Below, in pieces: positions 25,795-35,105 of a stretch of DNA of 64,000 nucleotides. Within the stretch, counting starts at the first letter, position 1. The number at the start of each line of letters is the position of its first letter. The stretch is taken from NCBI GenBank assembly GCA_938041955.1, contig CALISD010000110.1, positions 1 through 64,000 of the forward strand. Direction: 5' to 3'. The translations under genes were made by a program, and so were the position numbers. Origin of the DNA: an uncultured Granulosicoccaceae bacterium. Its GTDB lineage: Bacteria; Pseudomonadota; Gammaproteobacteria; Granulosicoccales; Granulosicoccaceae. The notes under the pieces were generated by a model. The model saw only the letters and a list, made by a program, of their open reading frames with translations. It made no database searches and was not told where the DNA came from.

Positions 25795-27060
25795 CTAACG
25801 AGCAAGTGACTGATATTTATCCGCATACCTTGCACCCAGAGTACGTAAAGATTGCGCGTTAAAATGCACATCATCGCCAACTGAAACAAGCCCGGTGGAC
25901 GGCACACAGCCGGTAAGGGAATCACCGTCACTGTTCAATCTGGAAAGTCTTTCATTTACCGGGGAATTCAGTGTTTCCCCACAAATAAATACACCATCTT
26001 CTGCGAACCAGTTTTGTGATCGAAAATCACTAATGAGATTGCGCAGCCGGTCACTGTAGTAGTCGTCGGCATTGTAATCGCTCTCACCTTGATGCCACAG
26101 GATTCCACGCACTTTTTGCTCACCGGGCAAGGCATCAAGCGCGAGTTGTACCTTGTTGGAAATCCCTGCAAAGAAATCACTATTTCGATTCCAATGATCA
26201 ATGGCTTCACCCGGGGCTGTGATCATGATTATTCCAATCACCGCACTGGCATCCCTGCGCACCAGGTTTTTGCCAAAGTGAAAGGCAAAGTTATTCGCCG
26301 GCGGGCCACCGATATCACCCCTTGGATACCAATCGAGATCCCAAATCTGTCTTAGCCCGGCAATACCCCAGCCGCTTTTTGAAAATGAGTAGACTCGCCT
26401 GACGGAGCTATCAAGATCGGGATCGTAACCCAGCGGATCCATTCTGCCACTCTCGGCACCCAACGCATTTGACTGACCCGTCACCAGAATCACATCGGTG
26501 ATATTTCGACCGCCATCTCCGGCATTAAAAAAAGTACAGCTACGGCTGTTCTCCCAGCCATAACCATCACCATCCGTGTCAAATCGGAAATCACTGCAGG
26601 CGGGGGTTCTTAACGTTACTTTCTCTTCACGCAATAGACCTGCAGATATCACAGCCGCGGGAGTACCCGAGTATTGAGCAATACACGTAGTGTTGTTTTC
26701 CCAGCCAAACCCGTCACCATCCGGATCAGAAGCGGACAATTGGCAACGAGGCCTGGCAGATGTGGGCGCACTTACCCGACAGCTCGCGTTGCTTTCCCAG
26801 CCGAAACCATCGCCGTCTGGATCAGCCAGCGGATCTGTACATAAAGGGAGTTGATCACGTTGAGGCGGCGCACTGACAAGACAGGTTTCGCCATTCTCCC
26901 AACCATAGCCATCACCATCGCCATCACTGTTGGCGCTGGCACAAACCGGTGCAGCCGATACTAACGTCAACGGTGAGAACGAAAGTAGACAGAATATCCA
27001 CAGCAAAAACAGTCCCGCCACTTTCCTTCTTTGCAAGCTCACCAACCCCTGTTTTATCAC
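25795..27060 (-). CDS. SASA-domain secreted esterase 3 with four CX19C modules
   Basis: A 421-residue protein with a cleavable signal peptide (about residues 1-37, LTLVSAAP), not a lipoprotein. Four repeats follow, each with Cys pairs exactly 20 residues apart (C40-C60, C74-C94, C106-C126, C155-C175) around an acidic core of the type DPDGDGFGWEN. The SASA domain starts near 187 (DVILVTGQSNALGAE; WHQGESDY; FICGETLNSPV; GDDVHF). The cores resemble calcium-binding thrombospondin type 3 loops. The start is uncertain (GTG at 27060 or 27042). Third of five tandem paralogues. Confidence 0.87.
   Translation of the reverse strand: MIKQGLVSLQRRKVAGLFLLWIFCLLSFSPLTLVSAAPVCASANSDGDGDGYGWENGETCLVSAPPQRDQLPLCTDPLADPDGDGFGWESNASCRVSAPTSARPRCQLSASDPDGDGFGWENNTTCIAQYSGTPAAVISAGLLREEKVTLRTPACSDFRFDTDGDGYGWENSRSCTFFNAGDGGRNITDVILVTGQSNALGAESGRMDPLGYDPDLDSSVRRVYSFSKSGWGIAGLRQIWDLDWYPRGDIGGPPANNFAFHFGKNLVRRDASAVIGIIMITAPGEAIDHWNRNSDFFAGISNKVQLALDALPGEQKVRGILWHQGESDYNADDYYSDRLRNLISDFRSQNWFAEDGVFICGETLNSPVNERLSRLNSDGDSLTGCVPSTGLVSVGDDVHFNAQSLRTLGARYADKYQSLAR
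26536..26943 (-). repeat. Four CX19C DGDGxGWE protein repeats
   Basis: DNA coding four diverged copies of a 21-residue Cys-bounded acidic module inside esterase 3 (about 26881-26943, 26779-26841, 26683-26745 and 26536-26598). A fifth copy sits in esterase 1 (about 23935-23997). The Cys spacing is the same in all five. Confidence 0.85.
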
Positions 27061-27149
27061 GGCTAACTGCGCTCGTCATTATTAAAATTAAATTTATACC
27101 AAGATTTATTAAGCAATAATTCAAGGCTTTATTACACTACACAACCGTT

Positions 27150-28151
27150 TTACTGTTCGGTCATTTGCAAATACTTGGTAGCGTAGCGTGTACCAATAGT
27201 TCGAAGCCCCTCTGCTGAAAAGTGCAGTCCGTCTGCGAGCGTTTGCAGACCTTCTGAGCCAACACACCCGGTCCATGCGTCGCCGTCGTTATTCAACGCC
27301 CTCAAACGGTTATTCACCGGTGCTATTACTGTCTCTCCGCAAATAAACGGCCTGCTATCTCCAAACCAGCTTTCACCACGAAAATTTCGAATCACATCAT
27401 TCAACTTTGCAGCGTAGAAATCGGTGTCTCTCCAATCCGTTTCGCCCTGATGCCAAAGTATGCCATCGATCGTCGCCTTACTCGGTAGTTCATTAATCGC
27501 AGCGACCACGCGATCCCTGATTTTGACATAAAACTCCGACTCATAATCCCAATGCTCTATCCCTGCACCCGGCGCGGTAACCAGTATGAAACCGATCACT
27601 CGATCAGGCCTTCGTTCTGCCACTTTACGTGCAAAGTGAAATCCAAAGTTATTGATCGGATCGGCTTCCGGATGGGTGCGAGGATACCAGCCGAGATCCC
27701 ACACCTGGCGCAAATCTGCCACTTGCCACCCCGTTTCTGTAAACGCATAGGCTCTTGGATGTGGTTGATCAAGCTGCGCATCAAAAAACGTATCTAGTCC
27801 CAGCGCATTTGACTGGCCGGTGACTAAGACGACCTCAGTAATCGACGCCGCAGAAACGTCGCTTGCGAAATTGCCACTGCTGCTTGACGCATCACCATTG
27901 GCTGTATCGTTCAGCGATGAATTGTTAACAGCGGTGTCTGAAGTAACATTGAGGGAACTTGATCCCTCGTTGCCAATTGAATTACCGGACGGCGTTACGT
28001 TGTTGCTACCCACACTTGCAGTATCACCAGAGCCGTTCTGAACGACGCTAAGTGGTGAATCATCTGATGAGCACGCAACCTGCAATAACATGGTGATTAT
28101 AAACACCATTGATATACGTGGGCGAAACACAGACTTGCGGAATATAACCAT
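27150..28151 (-). CDS. SASA-domain esterase lipoprotein 4
   Basis: A 333-residue lipoprotein (lipobox LQVAC, Cys near residue 27) with an Asn/Ser-rich linker of about 75 residues, then an SASA/SGNH domain. Motifs: TEVVLVTGQSNALGL, TAPGAGIEHWDYES, GILWHQGETDW, FICGETVIAPV and LADGLHF, which retains the Asp and His of the triad. Closest in layout to paralogue 5. An ATG at codon 15 (MVFIITMLLQVAC) is an alternative start; no strong Shine-Dalgarno is seen for either. Confidence 0.86.
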   Translation of the reverse strand: MVIFRKSVFRPRISMVFIITMLLQVACSSDDSPLSVVQNGSGDTASVGSNNVTPSGNSIGNEGSSSLNVTSDTAVNNSSLNDTANGDASSSSGNFASDVSAASITEVVLVTGQSNALGLDTFFDAQLDQPHPRAYAFTETGWQVADLRQVWDLGWYPRTHPEADPINNFGFHFARKVAERRPDRVIGFILVTAPGAGIEHWDYESEFYVKIRDRVVAAINELPSKATIDGILWHQGETDWRDTDFYAAKLNDVIRNFRGESWFGDSRPFICGETVIAPVNNRLRALNNDGDAWTGCVGSEGLQTLADGLHFSAEGLRTIGTRYATKYLQMTEQ

Positions 28152-28306
28152 AGAATTACATATTCAATGCAGCGCTATTCGCCACAAACGGAAGGAGACG
28201 CATTATACGACAGTCTGTCCAGATCGCCGGCTAAAACCAGAACTTACAACATTACCTTACGGTTGCTGTTTTCCCACATATCAAGCAGCGGAATTTCGCG
28301 CACTAT

Positions 28307-29377
28307 TCAGCGAGCACCAAGCATCATTTCAAGGTAAGCATCAGCATAGCGTTTACCCATAGTGCGCAGAGACTCTGCTGAAAAGTGCGCATTATCTCTT
28401 ATGGTGGGCAAACCTTCTGCGGCGATACAAGCGGTCCATGGATCACTATCTCTATTGAGTTTTCGCAACTGCTGGTTAACGGGTGATCTCGCGGTCTCAC
28501 CACATATAAAAGGATACCCGTACCCGAACCAAGGCTCACTTCTAAATCGTTCAATCAAATCATAAAGCGCAGCACTATACTCATCACGATCCTCGCCATC
28601 TGATTCACCCTGATGCCATAGAATTACATCCAGATTACTTTTGTATGGCAATTCGTTAATTGCCCTGGATACCTTGTTTCGGATGTCACCAAAAAATTGC
28701 CCGTCTTGCTGCCAGTGACTGATTGGCATTCCCGGTGCTGTTATCAGAATAAAACCCACCACGCGGTCCGTCCGGCGCTCAGCAATGCGCTTACCAAAAT
28801 GCAGACTGAAGTTGTTTGACGGATCGGTGTTTGGATCATTGCGCGGAAACCAGCCTCGATCCCACACCTGATTAAGATCTGCGACTTGCCAACCATTATC
28901 AGTGAAAGCAAAAACCTGTCGATTGGGCGAATCGAGGTATTGATCGTAAGAGGTACCAGCCCCGAGTGCATTGGATTGTCCGGTAACTAATACCAGATCG
29001 GTAATATCTTCAACACCCAAAGGAACAACAGGTCCCGGCTGGGAATTCGATTGAGAAACCTCTTCAGGCGCAATAGCCGTTTCAGGTTCAACCACCAGTA
29101 CCGGTGACGGTTGCTGTGTGATTGGTTCAGGCTGTGGTTGTGACTGTTGTTCAGCCCCGGTTCCAACCGGTTCAGACTGCGGTTCGACCGCTGACTGAGT
29201 AACGACCACAGGACCCCCAGCACCCGGCACATCATTCACCACCGCACCCCCACTATCGCACGCTATCAAGACAATACAGGACAGTACGATTGCAAACGCA
29301 GAAAAACAGCGCGCGCTAAACGTGTGATAAGTACTTCCCGGGGGATTGAATTTATTGGCAGTCAAAATCAAGTTCAT
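28307..29377 (-). CDS. SASA-domain esterase lipoprotein 5
   Basis: From the ATG at 29377 the protein has 356 residues. A hydrophobic segment ending in lipobox LIAC is followed by a Pro/Gln/Glu-rich linker of about 85 residues and an SASA/SGNH domain (TDLVLVTGQSNALGAG; TAPGMPISHW; VILWHQGESDG; FICGETARSPV; RDNAHF with the Asp/His pair). The frame opens to 29485 and other starts are possible; no site has a good Shine-Dalgarno. First gene of the tandem array in transcription order. Confidence 0.84.
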   Translation of the reverse strand: MNLILTANKFNPPGSTYHTFSARCFSAFAIVLSCIVLIACDSGGAVVNDVPGAGGPVVVTQSAVEPQSEPVGTGAEQQSQPQPEPITQQPSPVLVVEPETAIAPEEVSQSNSQPGPVVPLGVEDITDLVLVTGQSNALGAGTSYDQYLDSPNRQVFAFTDNGWQVADLNQVWDRGWFPRNDPNTDPSNNFSLHFGKRIAERRTDRVVGFILITAPGMPISHWQQDGQFFGDIRNKVSRAINELPYKSNLDVILWHQGESDGEDRDEYSAALYDLIERFRSEPWFGYGYPFICGETARSPVNQQLRKLNRDSDPWTACIAAEGLPTIRDNAHFSAESLRTMGKRYADAYLEMMLGAR

Positions 29378-29543
29378 CGTAAGAGGGAGCATAAGTATCG
29401 ATTGATCCGACACGTTGCATCCGAGTAGCCTCTCACAAAAAAATTCGCTTTTAAACCCTGTAACAAAAGTTCCCTTTTCAAACAAACACCTAATATGAGC
29501 AGACTTTCGCCAGCCCTCAAGGTAGGCGCTGACTCAGCGTCAC

Positions 29544-30899
29544 TTAGGAAAAAGTTTGATCAATACTTCGTAGCGCTTTTTCAAACAGCTCATCAATTTC
29601 TGCAACGCTGATTGTTAGCGGTGGGCTAATGATCATTGCATCATCGACTGCTCGCATCACCAATCCATTGTCGAGGCAATGCTCACGACATCGGGTTCCA
29701 GTGACATCAGGTTTTTCAAATGCGGTCCGGTTGGGTTTGTCCGGCACCAGTTGAATTGCACCTAATAAACCAACGCCCCTCACCTGCCCAACGTAGGGAT
29801 GCTCAGCGAGCGCCATCAGCTTGCTTTGAAAGTAAGGTGCTGTTGAATCAGACACCGTTTCAACGATGCGCTCGGTTTGCATAATGCGAATATTAGCAAG
29901 CGCCGCCGCAGCACAGGCGGGGTGGCCGGAGTAGGTGTAACCATGATTAAAATCACCACCCTGCTCCAAGCCCTCAGCAACTTTGTCACTGACTATAACA
30001 CCACCTATGGGCAGGTAGCCTGAGGAAAGTCCTTTGGCTATCGCCATAAGATCAGGTTTTATATTAAAGGTATTACTGCCAAACCAATTACCGGTACGAC
30101 CAAAGCCACAGATCACTTCGTCAGCGACCAGCAATATATTGTGCTCGTTACATATCCGCTGTATTTCAGGCCAATAAGTTGAAGGAGGGACAATAACACC
30201 ACCTGCTCCCTGTACCGGTTCTGCGATGAAGGCAGCAACGTTTTCAGGCCCAGCCTGCAGAATTTTATCTTCTAAAGCTTTGGCTGCAACTTTGCCGAAC
30301 TCATCAGGTGTGAGGTCTGCACCGTGTAAAAACCAATGCGGCTGCATGACATGTTCAATACCGGGGATCGGCAGACCACCCTGTTTATGCATTGGTTTCA
30401 TTCCACCCAGGCTCGCACCTGCCATGGTACTGCCGTGATATGCGTTTTCACGACTGATAACAATGTGCTTATCAGGCTGTCCAACCGATGCCCAATAGTG
30501 TCTCACCATACGTAATACGGTATCGTTTGCCTCAGACCCCGAGCTACAAAAGAACACCCTATTTAATCCTTCCGGGGCAAGCTCGGCAATTTTTGCACTC
30601 AGCTCAACCACTGGCGGGTGAGTGGTCTGGAAAAAAGTATTGTAGTAGGGCAGTTGCTCCATCTGCGCGGCAACTGCTTCCATGATTTCGCGCCTGCCAT
30701 AGCCGACATTCACACACCACAACCCTGCCATGCCATCAAGATACTTGTTGCCATCAGCATCCCAAAGATAGACACCGTCTGCTCTGGTGATAACTTTAGC
30801 ACCCCTTTTGGCCAACGCTTTCGAATCGGTAAAAGGATGCAGATGATGCAGTGAATCCAGCTCTTGCAGGTGCGCACTGGCGTTGTGCAAGTTATCCAT
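29544..30899 (-). CDS. Class III (omega) aminotransferase
   Basis: A 451-residue PLP enzyme of fold type I. Motifs include FCSSGSEANDTVLRMVRHY (cofactor phosphate site), DEVICGFGRTG, and the PLP Lys in AIAKGLSSGYLPIGG. It resembles the group annotated as aspartate aminotransferase family, which includes putrescine- and beta-alanine:pyruvate transaminases such as SpuC. The exact donor cannot be fixed. GAGG lies 5 bases before the ATG. It sits alone between the esterase array and the pqi operon. Confidence 0.9.
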   Translation of the reverse strand: MDNLHNASAHLQELDSLHHLHPFTDSKALAKRGAKVITRADGVYLWDADGNKYLDGMAGLWCVNVGYGRREIMEAVAAQMEQLPYYNTFFQTTHPPVVELSAKIAELAPEGLNRVFFCSSGSEANDTVLRMVRHYWASVGQPDKHIVISRENAYHGSTMAGASLGGMKPMHKQGGLPIPGIEHVMQPHWFLHGADLTPDEFGKVAAKALEDKILQAGPENVAAFIAEPVQGAGGVIVPPSTYWPEIQRICNEHNILLVADEVICGFGRTGNWFGSNTFNIKPDLMAIAKGLSSGYLPIGGVIVSDKVAEGLEQGGDFNHGYTYSGHPACAAAALANIRIMQTERIVETVSDSTAPYFQSKLMALAEHPYVGQVRGVGLLGAIQLVPDKPNRTAFEKPDVTGTRCREHCLDNGLVMRAVDDAMIISPPLTISVAEIDELFEKALRSIDQTFS

Positions 30900-30988
30900 A
30901 ATGACCTCGAGGCGTGCGTGAAACAGAATACTGTTGAGCGTCTGATTCTAAAGCAGCAATAAAGACTATGAAACTAAACTTCTCAACA

Positions 30989-31636
30989 CTATTTGGACGC
31001 TACGCTGTTGAGTTGTGCCAGCCCGCGGGCAATATCATCAGACAAAGACGCAAAAGCGGTACTGTATGCCGCGACCAGTGAAGAATAACCCCCACCAGCG
31101 ACCGGATGCCGATATTCAGTAATGCGGGTATCGAGCAGTTCATAAGGTTTATTGCCGGTAAGAAGCTGCCATCGCACCTGCAAATACACCGATTCACCAA
31201 TTCGGCCTGTCATCTGTAACACGTCAATTCTGGCGATATTATCTATTTCTGTTCTGAGCCAGGGGTAGGCATAAAGCTTATTCGCACCTAGTCGATTAGC
31301 CAGATTGGTGATCACCACGCGCGAGATATTTTCCCGCAGGGGTTCACTCCAGCGATGATATTCCGCCACTTCAAGTTTGTTTGAATCCTGTGGCGTGACA
31401 ATATTCGGTCGATTGACTGTCTCAGGTATTGTGATCGGGCCAACGCCAATAGCAAGCTCGCTAAGCTGGACATAACCACTTAGCTCACTCGGCTCTGAGG
31501 TTAAAACATAGTAGTCCGGCAACGGAGTATTGATGCAACCAGACATATTATAGCTTGCGGCAATTAAAACAAACAGAACTGCCACTCGTTTACACATACC
31601 GTGACCGTAGCACTTTGCCGTGCGGTTATTTTCCAA
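30989..31636 (-). CDS. pqiC: PqiC-like lipoprotein
   Basis: A 215-residue outer-membrane lipoprotein (signal ending NMSGC) with the ABC_trans_aux/PqiC fold: YYVLTSEPSEL, IGVGPITIPETVNRPNIVT, WSEPLRENISRVVITNLA. In PqiABC systems PqiC anchors the PqiB tunnel to the outer membrane for intermembrane lipid transport. It overlaps the pqiB stop by 11 bases and is last in pqiA-pqiA-pqiB-pqiC. Confidence 0.9.
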   Translation of the reverse strand: MENNRTAKCYGHGMCKRVAVLFVLIAASYNMSGCINTPLPDYYVLTSEPSELSGYVQLSELAIGVGPITIPETVNRPNIVTPQDSNKLEVAEYHRWSEPLRENISRVVITNLANRLGANKLYAYPWLRTEIDNIARIDVLQMTGRIGESVYLQVRWQLLTGNKPYELLDTRITEYRHPVAGGGYSSLVAAYSTAFASLSDDIARGLAQLNSVASK

Positions 31637-33341
31637 ACAAGAACTCCTCAGGTTTTTTCTCTACCGATTCAGACACCGCTAACACGGCACGAGCCGCCTG
31701 CTGTAAATCTCGCAAAGTGTTCAGCAGGTTATAATACAGCGGAGAATCCGGAGCGATACCTTCAAACGATTCGTCAGCAGTGGCTACCAGGCCTTTCATC
31801 TGCCTGGTCAAGCGATTAATTTCCTTTTGCATGCCGGTCGCAAGTTTGGCGTATTCCTGTATCGCACCATCAGCCGAGCCAATCGTGCCATCAATCCGTG
31901 CAGGAAGTGACAGCTGATTAAAACCGGCCAGTAGCTGTTGCGCCTGAGCTACCGTATCAGAGGAATTAGTCAGAAGTTCTTCAATTGGCAGTGCATTAAT
32001 TTTTACCAACGCACTTTGCACGCCTTCAGTGACTTGCGCCAGATCAGACTTTACACTGGGCAAAATGGACACACCCTCGCTATCTTTTTCAAGTGGCTTA
32101 TCCAAACCTTCTTCATCACCCACTTCGAGTGAGACAAACAATTGCCCGGTTAGAAGATTACCATTTTGCAGTTTGGCTCGCAGGCTACGAACAATAGTAT
32201 TATTGACAATGTCTGTGTCTGTTGCCTTCACGCCACGCACACGATCCGGTTGAAATTCTATATATACAGGCACTCTGACAGATTCGGTTACCTCGTCATA
32301 CAACAGGTTAATGTCTGTCACTCGCCCGATTTGCACGCCTTTAAATTCCACCGGTGCACCACGTGATAAACCACGAACAGAGTCATCAAAGTAAGTCACA
32401 TACTTATACTTGCCGGAGCTCGCAACTTTCAGCATATCTTCCGTTGCCGATTCCAATGACTCATGCAGGGTAAATACATGACCATCCTCGACCTTGTACG
32501 GGAACTCGTACTCTTCAATTATTTCAAATGACACGCCGCCTTGAGCAAGCCCTTCAAGCGAGGGGCTGCGAATACTTAGTCCATTGGCGTTGACACTCAA
32601 AGCTACACCACTGACGTTCCAGAACTTGGTGGTATTGCGAATAATTTTGTGATGAGGGGCATTAACAAAAATAGTAAATTCAACACCATCGTAGTTGGGT
32701 AAAAATCGCTGAGCTTCAATCTGCCCTACTTTCACCTGACGATAATAAACAGGTGATCCAATACCCACATAACCCGCCTTCTTGGCACGCAAATTCAACC
32801 TCACTCCCGGTGCACCTTCCTCGGTAAGAGGCGGTTTATCAAGCCCGACAAATTCAGTTTGAAAGGCCGAACCAACAAGCGAATTCACTTGTATATAAGC
32901 CCCCGACAGCAGAGTATTGAGCCCGGAAACTCCTCCCGTACCTACTCTTGGGCGCACCACCCAAAACCGCGCATGATTATTCAGGTAGCGATTTGAATCG
33001 ACTGTCATCCGCGCTTCAACCAAAACGGTTTCAAGATCATCACTAAGCGAAATAGTCTCGACAACACCAATATTAACATCCCGATATCGGATGGGTGTTT
33101 TTCCAGCGATCAAGCCTTCAGCAGAATCAAACTGAATGGTGATTACCGGCCCTTGCTCTCGATAAAAATTTAGCGCCAGGTAGGCACCAAGAAGCGCGGC
33201 CAGAAGCGGCACCAGCCAGAAGACAGATATTTTCTGTCGCTTGCGCCCGCGTTCGACTTTAGGCGTCGCTGCTTCTACATCATAGCCCCGACGATGGTAA
33301 TCGTCAGACTTGTACCTGGGACGCCGGAAGCGGTTACTCAT
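31626..33341 (-). CDS. pqiB: PqiB, triple MCE-domain intermembrane transport protein
   Basis: A 571-residue protein. A basic N-terminus and one membrane helix (about residues 40-59) precede three MCE/MlaD domains, recognisable by GLIAGKTPIRYRDVNIGVV, AGYVGIGSPVYYRQVKVGQI and LSRGAPVEFKGVQIGRV. A helical C-terminal region (about 440-560) forms the needle-like coiled coil known in PqiB. It would form a periplasm-spanning tunnel between the PqiA membrane proteins and PqiC. ATGA overlap with the upstream gene. Confidence 0.94.
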   Translation of the reverse strand: MSNRFRRPRYKSDDYHRRGYDVEAATPKVERGRKRQKISVFWLVPLLAALLGAYLALNFYREQGPVITIQFDSAEGLIAGKTPIRYRDVNIGVVETISLSDDLETVLVEARMTVDSNRYLNNHARFWVVRPRVGTGGVSGLNTLLSGAYIQVNSLVGSAFQTEFVGLDKPPLTEEGAPGVRLNLRAKKAGYVGIGSPVYYRQVKVGQIEAQRFLPNYDGVEFTIFVNAPHHKIIRNTTKFWNVSGVALSVNANGLSIRSPSLEGLAQGGVSFEIIEEYEFPYKVEDGHVFTLHESLESATEDMLKVASSGKYKYVTYFDDSVRGLSRGAPVEFKGVQIGRVTDINLLYDEVTESVRVPVYIEFQPDRVRGVKATDTDIVNNTIVRSLRAKLQNGNLLTGQLFVSLEVGDEEGLDKPLEKDSEGVSILPSVKSDLAQVTEGVQSALVKINALPIEELLTNSSDTVAQAQQLLAGFNQLSLPARIDGTIGSADGAIQEYAKLATGMQKEINRLTRQMKGLVATADESFEGIAPDSPLYYNLLNTLRDLQQAARAVLAVSESVEKKPEEFLFGK

Positions 33342-33985
33342 ACAATGCTCGACTCATCACTGTTCACTGGTGAGTCATACCCATCCCAGAGTAATCTCGA
33401 GTCAAGCGAGAGCGCAGACATCATGGTAAATATCACGGTGGCTCCAAAAGCCGTAGCACCCAATCCGGGGTCAATCTGTGCGACCGAGCCTATTTGGACA
33501 AGCGCTGCCAAAATCGCCACAACAAACACATCAATCATCGACCAGCGGCCGATAAATTCGGTCATTCGAAACAAGCGCGTTCGCTCATAGCGACTGTGCT
33601 GAAAACGGCCTTGAATAGAGATCAACAAATAAGACACCGCAATAAACTTAAGTACAGGCACTACAACACTGGCAGCAAATACCACCAGCGCGATGGGATA
33701 CGACTTCATTTCCCACAGCACAAAAAAACCACCAATAATGGTATTAGGTTCTGAATTGCCAAAAACGGTGGTATGCATAATCGGATAAACATTCGCTGGA
33801 ATATAGGCCAGCACGCCTGCGATGAGCCACGCCCACGACTTTTGTATGCTCATCGGCTTACGAGAGTGTAGTCGCGCAAAACACAATTGACATTTGGGTG
33901 GCAACCCCAGCGTCTCAATCGACAAGCGGGTAATCGTGCCGCACGCAGGACACGCCACCAACCCACATTCCGCTGCGGTTTTCAT
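33338..33985 (-). CDS. pqiA: PqiA-like membrane protein, second half
   Basis: A 215-residue protein with a zinc-ribbon Cys pair set (CPACGT near residue 18; CQLCFARLH) and four predicted membrane helices. It corresponds to one of the two tandem PqiA/LetA domains that are fused in E. coli PqiA. Here it is a separate gene overlapping its partner and pqiB by ATGA. Clean overlaps and intact Cys motifs argue for natural splitting rather than a frameshift. Confidence 0.9.
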   Translation of the reverse strand: MKTAAECGLVACPACGTITRLSIETLGLPPKCQLCFARLHSRKPMSIQKSWAWLIAGVLAYIPANVYPIMHTTVFGNSEPNTIIGGFFVLWEMKSYPIALVVFAASVVVPVLKFIAVSYLLISIQGRFQHSRYERTRLFRMTEFIGRWSMIDVFVVAILAALVQIGSVAQIDPGLGATAFGATVIFTMMSALSLDSRLLWDGYDSPVNSDESSIV

Positions 33986-34689
33986 AAAACATCACCCGTG
34001 TGCAGATCTTCCTCATCACGAGCTTCGCTTATAAATTCCCACAGGCTGTGGTTATCAATCATTTGTAACGAGGCCACCGTCAGAATATTCAGCAACGCAA
34101 ACGCCCAAAAAGAATAACCCAATTCGATATTCGCCATTGCAGCTAACTTAACCAATGCCACAATCGCGCCGAAAAGATAGATTTCCATCATGCTCCAGGG
34201 CGACAGAAACACTATCCCTCGAAATACAAACTCTATACCCGGCAAACGCTTATGGAACCGAAGCGGCACAAGAATGTACAAGAGCCCCGCCATACGAATC
34301 AAAGGGAACAGTAGAATGAAGCCAAAGCACACGATCGCGAGTACCCACAGTCCCTCGTTCGATAGTGCATAGACCGCCGAAATAATCGACATACTTTGGG
34401 AATTACCGGACACACTGATCTGCAAAAAAGGAAATGCATTGGCCACCACAAACATGATAAGCGCCGCCAGCCCGACGGCCAGTGCTCGATCAATGCTGTT
34501 TTGCTTGTTGGTGTACAAACTGGCGTTGCAGCGAATACAACGCGCTTCAGCGCCAATTTCAATTTCTATTTTTTCATGTAGCAAATCGCATTCATGACAC
34601 GCCACCAGTGACGACAGCACGGTTTCAACGATATGGCGATCTTCAGCACGATGACCACTATTAGCCGCGTGGTGCTGTTCGTCTACCAT
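33982..34689 (-). CDS. pqiA: PqiA-like membrane protein, first half
   Basis: A 235-residue protein: Cys motif CHECDLLHEK and CIRCNASLY (zinc ribbon), then four predicted membrane helices (VGLAALIMFVVANAFPFLQ and others). Equivalent to the N-terminal PqiA domain. First gene of pqiA-pqiA-pqiB-pqiC; the ATG at 34689 has a weak Shine-Dalgarno. PqiA in other species is induced by membrane stress; no operator is recognised here. Confidence 0.9.
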   Translation of the reverse strand: MVDEQHHAANSGHRAEDRHIVETVLSSLVACHECDLLHEKIEIEIGAEARCIRCNASLYTNKQNSIDRALAVGLAALIMFVVANAFPFLQISVSGNSQSMSIISAVYALSNEGLWVLAIVCFGFILLFPLIRMAGLLYILVPLRFHKRLPGIEFVFRGIVFLSPWSMMEIYLFGAIVALVKLAAMANIELGYSFWAFALLNILTVASLQMIDNHSLWEFISEARDEEDLHTGDVL

Positions 34690-35105
34690 GAGAGATGCCC
34701 GAGTGTTTGATTTTCAACCGATACATTCATTTCAAACAAAAATTCACTATTATTGAACCGTCACACGAATTGTGGCCGATCGGGATTCTTTACAAGAACG
34801 CGGCCAATTGAAGCGCCAAATACCCGACTGCACTCACCGAAAATTTCACAAGATCGCCGGGGACAGTCAAAATACCGCCCGCTGAAATGATGTGCTCGTG
34901 CATGGCTGCACCCGGACTGGCTGCCCTTTACTTAAATTGACAATTATTAGAGGCTATCGTCAACGCTGCTCCCCACACGGACGCAAACACACCTGCTTGG
35001 AACTATTGGCTCTAAAAAATGCCAAACCTAATGGACAAGGTAAGTTACCGACATTAAAACAGTGCCGGGCAATCGTCGATACAGCAGACGGGTAAAACAG
35101 AGTGA
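34690..35105. other. 415-bp intergenic region without a supported gene
   Basis: Holds the pqi promoter region and the end of trmB. A 67-codon plus-strand frame (34892-35095) has no family features, no membrane segment and no Shine-Dalgarno. No tRNA or clear hairpin terminator was seen. Confidence 0.4.

Noticed and set aside
26536-26943. CRISPR-like or DNA-level tandem repeat
   Set aside because: The repeats are conserved as protein modules with diverged codons and unequal spacers; not a CRISPR array.
33338-34689. Frameshift splitting pqiA
   Set aside because: Each half has its own start, zinc-ribbon Cys set and complete helices, and the ATGA overlap is the same as at the next junction, so two genes are more likely.
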